From NCBI RefSeq assembly GCF_008830365.1, contig NZ_WBKI01000008.1:124001-188000 (forward strand): a stretch of 64,000 nt of DNA, read 5' to 3'. This DNA is from Serratia proteamaculans. Its GTDB lineage: Bacteria; Pseudomonadota; Gammaproteobacteria; Enterobacterales; Enterobacteriaceae. The notes beneath the pieces were generated by a model. That model was given only the letters and a program-made list of their open reading frames with translations. It had not been told where the DNA came from and made no database searches. How positions within the stretch are numbered: the first letter of the stretch is position 1; each line of letters opens with the position of its first letter. The translations under genes and the position numbers were made by a program. Positions 52,863-62,240 of this stretch are shown here, in pieces.

Positions 52863-53900
52863 CTACGAGTTAATCACCGACTGGCGGCGTACCAGGCTGG
52901 GGGCAAATAAAAACTCCTCAACCGGCAGTTCCGGGTTTTCCAACCGGCCGATCAACCGATCGACAATTTTCACTGCCATCTCGCGCAGAGGGGGGGCCAC
53001 AGAGCTGAGCGCCGGGTTGAACAGTTCGGACAGAAACATATTATCGATGCCGACCACCGAAATATCCTCCGGTACCCGCACCCCCAATCGCTGGAAGGCA
53101 GAAATCATGCCGATGGCCAGCATATCGTTCAGCGCTACCACACCGTCCGGCCGTGGTTCACTCTGGCAGACTTGTTCGGCCAGCGTTTTCCCCAACTCGG
53201 CCATTTCGGCATCGCCGTAGGCGAACTGCGCTTTACCTTCGATCACCCTGACCGGCAGCCCGGCAGCCTCCAGTGCCTGCCGGTAACCGGCAATTTTGTT
53301 GGCGCGGCTGCTGGTCATGCCAGAGGCGGTGGCGAAAGCGATACGGCGGCAGCCCTGGGCGATCAGATGCTGGGCCGCCATGCTGCCGGCGGCGCTATTG
53401 TCCATCGACACGCTGTCGATCGGCAGTGCTGTCTCACCCGGTGCCGTCAGGGTGCGTTCGTCGTAGTTAATCATTACCAGGCCGCGTTTCAGGGCGTCAC
53501 GGAAATGGGGGCGATCGTAAAAGGTGGAGGCGACCACCACGCCACGGATGCCTAATGCCAGCAGATCGTCGAGAAAACGGATCTCTTCTTCCTGCTGGCG
53601 ATGGGTATCACCCAGCAACACCTGATAGCCGTAGTTTTGCTTGGCCGCCAGCTCAATCTCACGCACCAGTGCGGCAAAGCTGGGGTTGACGATCGAAGGC
53701 ACCAGCAGGCCGAGCATTTTGACCTGTCCGGTTTTGAGCTGCTGCGCCGCCCGGTTCGGTTGGTACTGCAACGCCGCCATCGCCTGCTCAATACGGGCCA
53801 GCGTATCCTTGCGCATCTGATCGACCCGGCCGTTCAGCACGTTGGAAACTGTACTGACCGAAACCCCGGCATGACGTGCCACATCACGTATATTCGCCAT
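52863..53900 (-). CDS. LacI-family repressor of the TRAP cluster
   Basis: A 345-residue regulator: MANIRDVARHAGVSVSTVSNVLNGR is a typical LacI helix-turn-helix, followed by the hinge and a periplasmic-binding-like effector domain (MLGLLVPSIVNPSFAALVREIE, PDGVVALNDMLAIGMISAF, ISVVGIDNMFLSELFNPALSSV). ATG 53900 fits the family; another at 53918 adds six residues. It follows the transporter and dehydrogenase genes on the same strand, so it probably represses that cluster until a sugar-acid effector binds. Confidence 0.9.
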   Translation of the reverse strand: MANIRDVARHAGVSVSTVSNVLNGRVDQMRKDTLARIEQAMAALQYQPNRAAQQLKTGQVKMLGLLVPSIVNPSFAALVREIELAAKQNYGYQVLLGDTHRQQEEEIRFLDDLLALGIRGVVVASTFYDRPHFRDALKRGLVMINYDERTLTAPGETALPIDSVSMDNSAAGSMAAQHLIAQGCRRIAFATASGMTSSRANKIAGYRQALEAAGLPVRVIEGKAQFAYGDAEMAELGKTLAEQVCQSEPRPDGVVALNDMLAIGMISAFQRLGVRVPEDISVVGIDNMFLSELFNPALSSVAPPLREMAVKIVDRLIGRLENPELPVEEFLFAPSLVRRQSVINS

Positions 53901-53968
53901 CACATTCCCGTTTTGCATTAACCCATTACCGCGACTTTATCACGCGCTCGAAAGTGAGTCACAGGCCC

Positions 53969-54730
53969 TTAGGGCGCGATCTGTCCGCCGTTGACGTCGA
54001 TAACCTGTCCGGTGATATAGCCGCTGCAGTTATGCGATGCCAGGAACAGGTAAGTGGGCGCCACTTCTTCGCTGCGGCCAAAGCGGCCCATTGGGATCGA
54101 AGCGCACATCTTGCCCAGCACTTCTTCGCTTTTGCCATGATGGAAGGCGGTGTCGATACTGCCCGGTGAGACGATATTGAAACGGATATTGTCCTGGGTG
54201 AACTCCTTCACCCAGTTGCGGTGAATGTTGTGCAGCCAGGCCTTGGCACTGGCATACAGACCGGCACCGATGCCGCCGCCTTCACGTGCGGCGATGGAAC
54301 CGGTGCTGATCACACTGGCGGTAGCGCCGCTCTCGCGTGCCGAGGTGCGCAGGTGCGGGATAGCGAATTTGGTGACCATCAGCGCCGAGCGGCAGTTCAG
54401 GTCCATCACCCGGTCAAAGAATTCGTCGTCTATCGCTTCCAGGCCGTTGCGTCCGCCCAGCCCGCCGGCGTTATTGATCAGAATGTCGATGCCACCAAAG
54501 CGGGCGACAAAGGCTTCGACCAGCGCTTCACAGCCTGCGGAGCGCGACAAGTCGGCCGAGAAGAACTCGCATTCACCGGGGAAGGTGGCTATTTCTGCCG
54601 GTGGCTCGCTGCGCATGCCGTTAATTCCCACTTTGGCGCCGTGTTGGGCGAACAGGGCGGCGGTCGCCAGACCAATACCGGCGGTAGAACCGGTGATCAA
54701 CACGCGTTTGTTGGTCAAATCAGAGAACAT
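53969..54730 (-). CDS. Short-chain dehydrogenase/reductase
   Basis: A 253-residue SDR: NAD(P)-binding TGSTAGIGLA, NNAG in ILINNAGG, catalytic Ser in ISTGSIA, and YASAK (Tyr-x3-Lys). The C-terminus SGYITGQVIDVNGGQIAP is typical of the family. It lies 25 bases after the TRAP permease gene. It probably oxidises the imported sugar acid or a derivative in the first step of catabolism; substrate is not readable. Confidence 0.88.
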   Translation of the reverse strand: MFSDLTNKRVLITGSTAGIGLATAALFAQHGAKVGINGMRSEPPAEIATFPGECEFFSADLSRSAGCEALVEAFVARFGGIDILINNAGGLGGRNGLEAIDDEFFDRVMDLNCRSALMVTKFAIPHLRTSARESGATASVISTGSIAAREGGGIGAGLYASAKAWLHNIHRNWVKEFTQDNIRFNIVSPGSIDTAFHHGKSEEVLGKMCASIPMGRFGRSEEVAPTYLFLASHNCSGYITGQVIDVNGGQIAP

Positions 54731-54754
54731 GGTGTAACTCCTTGCTTGAGAAAA

Positions 54755-56626
54755 TCAGTAACCCAGTTGCGTGGGCAGCCAGGTGGTGAGCGCCGGGAAC
54801 AGCGCGATAACGATGATGCCGAGCAGTATGATCAGCAGGTATTTGGCCATCGGCTTAATCACATCCTGCATTGGCACGCCGCAGATGGCGCAGGTGGTGT
54901 ACAGACCCAGGCCGATGGGTGGGGAAAACAGGCCGAACCCCATCGCCAGAATCATCACAATGGCGTAGTGCAGCGGGTTAAAGCCAAGTTGGGTAGCGAT
55001 GGGCACCAGGATCGGGGCAAAGATAATCAGCGCCGGAGCGCCCTCCAGCACCGCACCGAAGATAATCAGAATGACAATCGACAGCAGCAGGAACAGCCAC
55101 GGGCCGTAGTCCGCGCCGATGGCGACCAGCAGCTGTGCGCACTGCTGGGGGATCATCTCGATGGTCAGGGCGAAGGACAAACTGGTGGCGCAGGCAACGA
55201 TAAACAGCAGCATGCCGGACAGCGCGGCAGTATCGACAAACAGCTTCAGGGTGGCTTTCAGGGTCAGTTCCCCAAAGGCCAACCGACCGACCACGATGGC
55301 GTAAACCACTGCGAAGGCGGAAATCTCGGTGGAGGTGGCGATACCGGCCACCACGCCCTTGCCGATCATCAAAATCATTACCAACCCGACGGCAGCCCCG
55401 ATCAGCAGTTGGCGGGTCGGCATGCGCACCGGGTAGGCGTCATCGACGTTGATGCGTTTGCCGAAGATCACGGCGGCAATCAGCAGCAATATCAGCAGGC
55501 ACAGCGCCGGGATCAGTCCGGCGATGAACAGTGCACCAATGGATATGTTGGCGATAAAGCCCATCACGATCAGGTTGACGCAGGGAGGAATGGTCTCTGC
55601 CATGATGGCCGAGGCGGCGAACACCCCGGCCGATTCTGCCGCCGGTTGGCGCGCTCGCCTTACTGCGGGCATCAGCACGCCGCCGACGGTGGCGACGTCC
55701 GCCAGCTTGGAGCCGGAAATGCCGGAGAAAAACGCCATCGACACAATGGTGGTCATGTGCAGGCCACCGCGATAACGTCCCATGCCACGGACGATCAGCT
55801 CGACCAACCGCGATGACATGCCGTTGACCTCCATCACCGCACCGGCCAGCAGAAAGAATGGAATGGCCAGCAACACGAAATGGTCGACGCCGGCAGTGAC
55901 CTGCTGGGCAAAGAACACGAACGGCAGCGACGGATCGCTGAGGAAGAACACCATCGCCGACATGCCGAGGGTAAAGGCGATCGGCACGCCGGAGATAATG
56001 CCCAGAATAAAGCAGGCCAGCATCAGCACGGCGGGCAGTGAGCTGAATCCCAGCGGGATATGCAGGCTGAGGTAGCCCGCACCGCCCAGAAGAGCGACGG
56101 CAGCGGCGCTGATTAACACCACTTTCAACGGTGCCTGGCAGGCGTGATCGAGCGCGCTGACCAGCATCACCGCCGCGCCGATAAACACCGGCACCACAAA
56201 GATCGCCTGCGGCAGGCCGTGTTCGGTGGTCTGCGGCAGCGAAATACCCACCAGGCTGAAGCTGGAGACCGCCAGCCCCAAAGCCACCAGGACCAGCACC
56301 CAACGGCTGGCATGCACTACGTAGGGCCGGGCTACCGCGGGCACCCAGCGCAGGAACAGATCGACGCCGATGTGCCGACCGCGCCCAGTGGAGGTAGCGA
56401 CGCCGAAGAACACCAGCGTCACCATCAGCGCGCGCGCCACTTCTTCCGCCCATTCAATTGGGCTGTGCAGCGCGTAGCGCCAAATCACCGAGGCGAACAC
56501 CACCACCACGTTGATCAGCAGCGCCAGTGCGCCACCCCAGGCGGTAAAACGGGTCAGGGCGCGGCTTAACTGCGTCAGGATGGCCACTTTTTTCACACTC
56601 ATTTCAAGGGTTACAGGAAGGGTCAT
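54755..56626 (-). CDS. Fused TRAP transporter permease (DctQ-DctM)
   Basis: A 623-residue inner-membrane protein. Residues ~20-175 are a DctQ small subunit (four helices; WRYALHSPIEWAEEVARALMVTLVFFGVA). From ~195 it is a DctM large subunit (GIISGVPIAFTLGMSAMVFF, FVLLAIPFFLLAGAVMEVNGMSSRLVEL, GISGSKLADVATVGGVLMPAVRR, PPIGLGLYTTCAICGVPM). Such fusions occur in many TRAP systems. It works with the binding protein encoded just upstream, using ion gradients to import a carboxylate. Confidence 0.93.
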   Translation of the reverse strand: MTLPVTLEMSVKKVAILTQLSRALTRFTAWGGALALLINVVVVFASVIWRYALHSPIEWAEEVARALMVTLVFFGVATSTGRGRHIGVDLFLRWVPAVARPYVVHASRWVLVLVALGLAVSSFSLVGISLPQTTEHGLPQAIFVVPVFIGAAVMLVSALDHACQAPLKVVLISAAAVALLGGAGYLSLHIPLGFSSLPAVLMLACFILGIISGVPIAFTLGMSAMVFFLSDPSLPFVFFAQQVTAGVDHFVLLAIPFFLLAGAVMEVNGMSSRLVELIVRGMGRYRGGLHMTTIVSMAFFSGISGSKLADVATVGGVLMPAVRRARQPAAESAGVFAASAIMAETIPPCVNLIVMGFIANISIGALFIAGLIPALCLLILLLIAAVIFGKRINVDDAYPVRMPTRQLLIGAAVGLVMILMIGKGVVAGIATSTEISAFAVVYAIVVGRLAFGELTLKATLKLFVDTAALSGMLLFIVACATSLSFALTIEMIPQQCAQLLVAIGADYGPWLFLLLSIVILIIFGAVLEGAPALIIFAPILVPIATQLGFNPLHYAIVMILAMGFGLFSPPIGLGLYTTCAICGVPMQDVIKPMAKYLLIILLGIIVIALFPALTTWLPTQLGY

Positions 56627-56650
56627 TGCAAATCCTCCGCCAGAGGGGCG

Positions 56651-57664
56651 TTACGGCTGCGCTGTGGCATGAATGGCATCCAGCACCGCTTTGGCCTGTG
56701 GATATTTCCCGCTAAATACCGCCTGAAGTGGCAGCGTTTGCTGACGGAAATAGTCGCGGTCGGTTTCGGTAAAGGTCACGCCGGCGGCTTTCAGTTTTTC
56801 CATCGCCTGAGCTTCTTTTTCCGCCGCGATTTTGCGTTCATAAACCGTGGCTTCGCTGGCTGCCGCCAACACCTCGGCTTGCAGTGGCTGCGGGATGCGT
56901 TGGAACGCCGCCTGGCTGATGGTGGCGACAATCGGGTTGTAGATATGGCGGGTCAGCGTGGCGTATTTGGCGATCTCGTAATACTTGCTGGTGTAGACCG
57001 TGGCAGCGTCATGTTCCACGCCGTCGATCACCCCCATCTGCAGCGCGGAATAGACTTCACCGCCGGGCATCGGGATCGCCGTGGCACCCATGCTTTTCAG
57101 CGTGGCGATAAAATTGGGTGCCGGCAGCACGCGTACTTTCATTCGGTTGAGATCGTGTGGCGACTGCAACGGCTTTTTACTGTAAATGTTGCGCGCGCCC
57201 AGGCTGAAGCCGTAGCCCAGTACCTTGATGTTGCTTTGTTTGGCCAGCATGGCGCTCAGTAGTTGGCCCGCCTGGCCATCCAGCGCCCGACCCAATTGCG
57301 GGTTATCGTTAAACAGATAACCCAGATCCAGCACGCCGATTTCCGGTACCAGCGTGCCCCAGATGGAGGTGCCGGAGATCATCATGTCGATCGCGCCAAT
57401 ACGCACCTGCTGGACGGCATCGGCCTCTTTGCCCAGCATGCCGTTGGGGAAATAGTTGAGGGCGATTTTGCCCGGCAGGCGCTGCTCCAGATTCTGTTTG
57501 AAGCGGTTAAACCAGATGGCGTGCGCGGAATATTCATCATCGGGCAGCGATGAATAGACCCGCAGGTTAACTTCGGCCGCATTGGCGCGCAGTGGCAAGA
57601 TAAACAGCATAAATAACAGCGTGATAAACAGGCGCGGCGTTAAGCGGCATGTCAGTGATTTCAT
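56651..57664 (-). CDS. TRAP transporter substrate-binding protein (DctP family)
   Basis: A 337-residue periplasmic protein with signal peptide (LLFMLFILPLRANA). DctP features: HAIWFNRFKQNLEQRLPGKIALNYFPNGMLGKEADAVQQVRIGAIDM, the substrate-carboxylate Arg region MKVRVLPAPNFIATLKSMGATAIPMPGGEVYSALQMGVIDGVEH, and the C-terminal helix. It delivers an organic or sugar acid to the fused permease. First gene of the cluster; an inverted repeat 118-144 bases upstream may be its operator. Confidence 0.93.
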   Translation of the reverse strand: MKSLTCRLTPRLFITLLFMLFILPLRANAAEVNLRVYSSLPDDEYSAHAIWFNRFKQNLEQRLPGKIALNYFPNGMLGKEADAVQQVRIGAIDMMISGTSIWGTLVPEIGVLDLGYLFNDNPQLGRALDGQAGQLLSAMLAKQSNIKVLGYGFSLGARNIYSKKPLQSPHDLNRMKVRVLPAPNFIATLKSMGATAIPMPGGEVYSALQMGVIDGVEHDAATVYTSKYYEIAKYATLTRHIYNPIVATISQAAFQRIPQPLQAEVLAAASEATVYERKIAAEKEAQAMEKLKAAGVTFTETDRDYFRQQTLPLQAVFSGKYPQAKAVLDAIHATAQP

Positions 57665-57986
57665 CAGCCTGGCTCCCGATCGCAGACGGCCTGCGATGCT
57701 GGTGGTGAAGATGATTTCCCCTGCGTGGCAAAGCTGTAGGGACAGGGGGAACGGGTACGATACTTTGTCTCTGGTCTTTCACTGTAACGTTTTAGTGTAT
57801 CGTTACAGAAACCTACAAACATTCCGTCGGCAGATCAATTTTTATCCGCAAAAACGGCTGGGAAATGCGGGTTCTGTGAGCAAGTTCTAAAAATCGGTGG
57901 GTCACGGACGGCGCTCGCCGGGCTGCCCCTGCGGGCGTTTAACTTCTATAATCGCAGCTGGAATCACCGTAAATTCAGGAGTGGGC
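57665..57986. promoter_or_regulatory. Divergent promoter region between DctP and hydrolase genes
   Basis: 322 bases separating divergent genes. It includes the CTGTAACG inverted repeat described separately and CAGGAGTGGGC before the hydrolase start. Confidence 0.45.
57782..57808. promoter_or_regulatory. Candidate operator: CTGTAACG-N11-CGTTACAG
   Basis: A perfect 8-bp inverted repeat spaced by 11 bases (19-base centre spacing, two helical turns apart) lies between the divergent DctP and hydrolase genes. Candidate site for the LacI-type regulator or another dimeric repressor. Confidence 0.5.
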
Positions 57987-59435
57987 ATGCCTTCCAGGGC
58001 GATAATTAAATGGACCAAACGGCTGACGATTGTGGCTGTCACTGTGTTGCTCACGCTGTTTGCGGTGCGCATTTATGATACTCAGAGCGGCCCGGCACTT
58101 GAGCCGTGGCATACCTTTGTGCCACACGAACTGTCGGCTGCCGAAATGGACAAGACCGACTGGCAGGGCTATCTGGCCGCAGAGAGCCGGGTGTTTGATG
58201 AGGTGAAGACCAACGTCACGGACAAACTTTCCGCCAGCGAACGCATCCCACTTAACCGCTACTTCGATGGCAGTCCGGTGTATCCGGAGCACTTTGCCCG
58301 CGACTGGAACCGTTCCTACGAATTGCTGCCGCAGGGTGAAGCGCGAGGTGCCGTGGTGCTGTTGCACGGCCTGACCGACGCCCCTTACAGCCTGCGGCAC
58401 ATTGCCGAGAATTACCGGCAGCAGGGTTATGTGGCGGTCGGCATTCGCCTGCCTGCGCACGGTACGGTACCGGGTGCCCTGACCGATATTGAATGGCAAG
58501 ACTGGTTGGCGGCGACGCGGTTAGCAATACGTGAGGCGCGCAGCCAGGCCGGGGGCGACAAGCCGCTGCATATTGTGGGCTTTTCCAACGGCGGAGCGCT
58601 GGCGATGAAGTACGCGCTGGATGCATTGGACGATCCACAATTGGCTACACCGCAGCGATTGATCCTGATCTCACCGATGATCGGCGTCACCAGCTTTGCC
58701 CGCTTCGCCGGTATTGCCGGTTGGCCGGCGGTGTTCCCGGCGTTTGCCAAAGCCGCGTGGCTTGGGGTGCTGCCGGAATTTAATCCTTTTAAATACAATT
58801 CGTTCCCGGTAAATGGGGCACGCCAGTCCTATCTGCTCAGTAATGGTCTGCAACAGCAAATCGCCCGCGCGGCGCGTGACGGCAAGTTGGATAAATTAGC
58901 GCCGGTGCTGACCTTTCAGTCGGTAATGGATTCCACCGTCAGTACCCGAGCGGTGATCCGCGCGTTATATAACGAACTGCCGGCGAACGGCAGCGAACTG
59001 GTGCTGTTTGACGTCAATCGTACGGTGAACTTCGGCCCGTTACTGCGGCCAAACGCGGCGGCGGCGGTCAGCCAACTGTTACCTGCGCCTCCGCGCCGTT
59101 ATCAGACCACGGTGATCGCCAACGCCTCACCGGAAAGCAGCGAGGCGATCGCCAGTGTGACACCGGCCGGGGCCACCACGCCAAGCGAGCAACCGCTGGG
59201 CATGACTTACCCGGCGGATATTTATTCGCTTTCGCACGTGGCGCTGCCGTTCCCGGTGAGTGATTCGCTGTATGGTCGGTTTCCGGCGCAGCGTGATGAG
59301 TTCGGTATTAGCCTGGGCACCCTTGCTGCGCGCGGCGAACGTTCCGTGCTGGTGGTCGATCTCGATTCGTTGATGCGCATTGCCTCCAACCCGTTTTTCC
59401 CCTACCTGTTGCAGCGCATCGATAGCAAACTCTAG
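57987..59435 (+). CDS. Membrane-anchored alpha/beta hydrolase
   Basis: A 482-residue protein with one N-terminal membrane helix (RLTIVAVTVLLTLFAVRIY) and a periplasmic alpha/beta hydrolase domain: HGLTDAPYSLRHIAENYR (oxyanion region) and nucleophile elbow GFSNGG. The later LTFQSVMDSTVS supplies a likely acid residue, and a His in SLSHVALPF may complete the triad. Resembles lysophospholipase/carboxylesterase-like proteins. CAGGAGTGGGC before ATG 57987 decides the start. Confidence 0.85.
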   Translation: MPSRAIIKWTKRLTIVAVTVLLTLFAVRIYDTQSGPALEPWHTFVPHELSAAEMDKTDWQGYLAAESRVFDEVKTNVTDKLSASERIPLNRYFDGSPVYPEHFARDWNRSYELLPQGEARGAVVLLHGLTDAPYSLRHIAENYRQQGYVAVGIRLPAHGTVPGALTDIEWQDWLAATRLAIREARSQAGGDKPLHIVGFSNGGALAMKYALDALDDPQLATPQRLILISPMIGVTSFARFAGIAGWPAVFPAFAKAAWLGVLPEFNPFKYNSFPVNGARQSYLLSNGLQQQIARAARDGKLDKLAPVLTFQSVMDSTVSTRAVIRALYNELPANGSELVLFDVNRTVNFGPLLRPNAAAAVSQLLPAPPRRYQTTVIANASPESSEAIASVTPAGATTPSEQPLGMTYPADIYSLSHVALPFPVSDSLYGRFPAQRDEFGISLGTLAARGERSVLVVDLDSLMRIASNPFFPYLLQRIDSKL

Positions 59436-60181
59436 GCGAAACCCAGGATGCTGAACGCATCGTCCTGCGGGTAGTAGCCAAGCAGGCGGCTGGTTTCCTC
59501 CAGCGACAGTCGCTTATAGCGGTTATTGGACACGCCGTGCACCACCGCATGGTGCACGCCTTCAATGCGCAGGCAACGTTCCAACAGATCGGCGGCGTCA
59601 CGGTGGCTGAGAAAAGCGCTCATGTCACGGGCGCTGAGCTGCTCGCCGGGTTCCAGCGTGGTGAAGTTGGCGATGCGTACCGACAGGGCTGAAAGCCCTT
59701 CCTGATGAGCGAAATAGGCGGCGATACCTTCTCCAAAGGCTTTGCTGACGCCGTACATATTTTTCGGTTTGGGCGCGTCCTGTGGCCGAATCTGGTAATC
59801 CAGTGCATAGCCTTCCACTGCCTGCGCACTGCTGGCGAAGACTACCCGTTTACAGCCGGCGTCTTTCGCCGCCCGGAAAATATTGAAGGTACCGAGGATG
59901 TTGTTATCCATCAGCGAATGGCAAAAGTCCGCATCGGGCGAGGGATCGGCCGCCAGATGCAGCACGGTGTCAATATTGGCGCAGGCCGCACGACAGGCTT
60001 CGATATCGGCGATATCGAAGCTGATCACCTCATCGCCAGGCAGCAGATCGGTCAGCCGATCGAGGTTTTTTTCCGCCAGCCGTAGCTGATAGCGATTTCC
60101 CACCGATTGACGGAATGCCGTCGCCACCCGGCCACCCGCGCCGGTAATCAGAATTCGTCCAAATTCAGTACGCAAAGTCAT
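59432..60181 (-). CDS. NAD-dependent epimerase/uronate dehydrogenase-like protein
   Basis: A 249-residue extended-SDR protein: ILITGAGGRVATAFRQ nucleotide loop, DIADIEAC, VLHLAADPSPDADF, VVFASSAQAVEGYAL, and YGVSKAFGE (Tyr-x3-Lys). This arrangement matches uronate dehydrogenase-like enzymes. With the TRAP transporter, SDR and LacI-type gene nearby it hints at uronate or sugar-acid use, though it is a separate unit that converges with the hydrolase gene (4-base overlap of stops). Confidence 0.82.
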   Translation of the reverse strand: MTLRTEFGRILITGAGGRVATAFRQSVGNRYQLRLAEKNLDRLTDLLPGDEVISFDIADIEACRAACANIDTVLHLAADPSPDADFCHSLMDNNILGTFNIFRAAKDAGCKRVVFASSAQAVEGYALDYQIRPQDAPKPKNMYGVSKAFGEGIAAYFAHQEGLSALSVRIANFTTLEPGEQLSARDMSAFLSHRDAADLLERCLRIEGVHHAVVHGVSNNRYKRLSLEETSRLLGYYPQDDAFSILGFA

Positions 60182-60274
60182 GATCTTAGCCAGTCCCTAA
60201 AGTCCATTATGTCGTGACCAGTAATAATCCGCCGCGTAAGATTTGTCCAGTATCAAATTAGCATGACTTATGTT

Positions 60275-61138
60275 TCAGCGTGTCAGTGGGCATTTTTCTC
60301 CGATGATATCAGTCAGAAAAGTCATCACCGCGCGCACGGCCGTTGAGCGCGCCAAATCCGGGTAAGTGACCAGCCACAGTTCGCGGGTTGGCGCAGCGAT
60401 TGAAGTGGGCAGCGTCACCATATCTGGGTCGCTATCGGCGACAAACGTCGGCAATACCACCGCCCCAAGTCCCGATCGTGCCGCTTCCTGGAGCGAGAAC
60501 AGATCGCTGGCCTGAAATACCACCGGGCGGCCCTGCAACAGCTGTTGTAGCCACTGCTGATGCGGTTGGTTTTGGTAGTGGTGGTCGTAGCCGATAAATG
60601 CCCGCGCTGACTCCGGCAGGGCGGCGTGCTGCGGCGTGGCGTACAATGCGTAGCGCATCATGCCGATACGTTGCACCAGCAGATCCGGTTGTTGTGGGCG
60701 CACCATACGCACCGCGACTTCGGCGTCACCGCGATCCAGCTCGGCGATTGCCGATTCGCCGGAGAGTATCAGCGTAATATGCGGAAAAGTATGATGAAAT
60801 TTCGCAATCTGTGGGGCGATAACCCGTGCGGCAATCGACGGCGGCGCGCTGATACGCACCTGAGTTTGCGGCGTCTCACCGGCGCTGCGCGCATGGCGGA
60901 CAATGGCGTGGCTTTGATTTTCGATGTCGGCCGCCAGCCCGGCAATCATTCTGCCGTCCTGCGTCAGCGGCGTACTGCGTGGCAGACGCAGGATCAGTCC
61001 CAAGCCGAGCGCCTTCTCCAGCGCCGCCACCCGTCGGCCTACCGTGGCGTGATCGCAGCCCAGCTCCCGCGCCGCTGCCGACAATGAACCGGTGCGTGCC
61101 AGCACCACGAAGTGTTTTAAATCCTGCCAATCGAACAT
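60275..61138 (-). CDS. LysR-family transcriptional regulator
   Basis: A 287-residue regulator with the LysR winged helix (WQDLKHFVVLARTGSLSAAARELGCDHATVGRRVAALEKAL) and a co-inducer domain. It is divergent from the SDR gene at 61253, separated by 114 bases, the standard layout for a LysR regulator and its target. An inverted repeat in that gap (61228-61240) is a candidate binding site. Effector unknown. Confidence 0.92.
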   Translation of the reverse strand: MFDWQDLKHFVVLARTGSLSAAARELGCDHATVGRRVAALEKALGLGLILRLPRSTPLTQDGRMIAGLAADIENQSHAIVRHARSAGETPQTQVRISAPPSIAARVIAPQIAKFHHTFPHITLILSGESAIAELDRGDAEVAVRMVRPQQPDLLVQRIGMMRYALYATPQHAALPESARAFIGYDHHYQNQPHQQWLQQLLQGRPVVFQASDLFSLQEAARSGLGAVVLPTFVADSDPDMVTLPTSIAAPTRELWLVTYPDLARSTAVRAVMTFLTDIIGEKCPLTR

Positions 61139-61227
61139 TAGTGAATTCCTGCACAGTATTGCCGCGAATTTATGGAATATTCACACAGACTGGGACGTGA
61201 TTCAATGACGTTATCTTTGTAACCAGG

Positions 61228-61240
61228 TTGAATTATTCAA
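61228..61240. promoter_or_regulatory. Candidate LysR-type operator
   Basis: TTGAATTATTCAA is a 6-bp inverted repeat around one central base within the LysR/SDR divergent region, 13 bases before the SDR start codon. Its closeness to the start suggests repression or a leader element. Confidence 0.35.
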
Positions 61241-61252
61241 TTAGGATATCTT

Positions 61253-62011
61253 ATGAATTTGCATCTGCAGGGGCGTATCGCGTTGGTGACGGGTGCCAGC
61301 GAAGGGATTGGCGCAGGTATGGTTCGGGTATTGACGGCGCAGGGGGGGATTGTGGTGGCGACGGCGCGCCGGGAAGACCGTTTGCAGACCCTGGCGGATG
61401 AGGTTGAGCAAGCCGGTGGCATACGGCCCTATGTAATCGCGGCAGATATCACCCAGACACAGGCGCTCGATAGCATGCTGGCGCTGGCGATACAGCAGTT
61501 CGGGACCATCGATATTGTGATTAATGCAGTGGGTGGTGCCCGCCCGACTTCACTGAGCGAAGGTGACGCGGGTTGGGAAGAGGCGTTTGCCCTGAACTTT
61601 ACCCCGGCGCGTCGGATAACCCATGCGTTGCTTCCCCGCATGCAGGCTCAGGGCTGGGGACGTGTGATTAACATCAGCGGCTCGATGGAGCCGCGTAGCC
61701 TGAACGCGGCCACTGCCGCCAAAGGGGCATTGCATCTGTGGGCCAAGGGGTTGGCAGGCGAAGTGGCGGCGCAAGGGATTACCGTCAATACGCTGCAGCC
61801 TGGGCGGATTAATAGCGAACAGGTGCGTGAAAAACTGCACCCGACCGAGGCTGCGCGCCAGGCGTTTATCAAACAAAACATCCCGATTGGCTACTTTGGT
61901 GAGCCGGAGGATATGGCCTATCTGGCCGCGTTTCTTTGTTCCCCGCAGGCGCGCTATATCACCGGAGCGGTGATCCCGGTAGACGGCGGCATGCATTATT
62001 TCGCTCACTGA
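61253..62011 (+). CDS. Short-chain dehydrogenase/reductase (LysR-linked)
   Basis: A 252-residue SDR: VTGASEGIGAG cofactor loop, VINAVGG (a variant of NNAG), NISGS catalytic Ser. The usual YxxxK Tyr appears replaced: the segment reads RSLNAATAAKGALH, with Lys but Ala or Asn where Tyr is expected. That may alter or abolish dehydrogenase chemistry. The C-terminus YITGAVIPVDGGMHYF is typical. TTAGGATATCTT precedes the ATG. Probably controlled by the divergent LysR protein. Confidence 0.85.
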   Translation: MNLHLQGRIALVTGASEGIGAGMVRVLTAQGGIVVATARREDRLQTLADEVEQAGGIRPYVIAADITQTQALDSMLALAIQQFGTIDIVINAVGGARPTSLSEGDAGWEEAFALNFTPARRITHALLPRMQAQGWGRVINISGSMEPRSLNAATAAKGALHLWAKGLAGEVAAQGITVNTLQPGRINSEQVREKLHPTEAARQAFIKQNIPIGYFGEPEDMAYLAAFLCSPQARYITGAVIPVDGGMHYFAH

Positions 62012-62109
62012 AGCCGTTTTGCCCGCCGGATCACAGTTCGGTAATTTGCCGGGGCAAAGCCTTGCCCCACTGAAAAGCACAGTGTTAACGTCTTAGCTCA
62101 GCCGATTTA

Positions 62110-62139
62110 GGGTTGTCACTGCTCCGGCAGGCAAAACCT
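62110..62139 (+). promoter_or_regulatory. BglG-type ribonucleic antiterminator (RAT)
   Basis: The 30-base element begins GGGTTGTCACTGC and ends GGCAGGCAAAACCT. It closely follows the bgl/sac RAT consensus as I know it (GGATTGTTACTGC...GCAGGCAAAACC). It overlaps the left arm of the following terminator, so a bound BglG-type protein would block termination when a beta-glucoside is present. Confidence 0.85.
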
Positions 62140-62199
62140 AAACCTCGTGCTTCTGTCCCCCTGGTGGGAGCAGAGGCCATGAGGTTTAGGTTTTTTTTT
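62134..62199 (+). terminator. Leader terminator upstream of bglF
   Basis: A 13-bp stem AAACCTAAACCTC/GAGGTTTAGGTTT with an internal ~34-base loop, then a run of T. It sits 75 bases before the bglF start and is mutually exclusive with the RAT hairpin. Confidence 0.92.
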
Positions 62200-62240
62200 G
62201 CGCTGAATTTCGTGACGACGATTGGCCATCGCGGCACTGA

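Noticed and set aside
54221-55816. 531-codon plus-strand frame opposite the SDR/TRAP genes
   Set aside because: Antisense to two well-supported genes; Gln/Asp/His-rich translation is an artefact of complementary codons.
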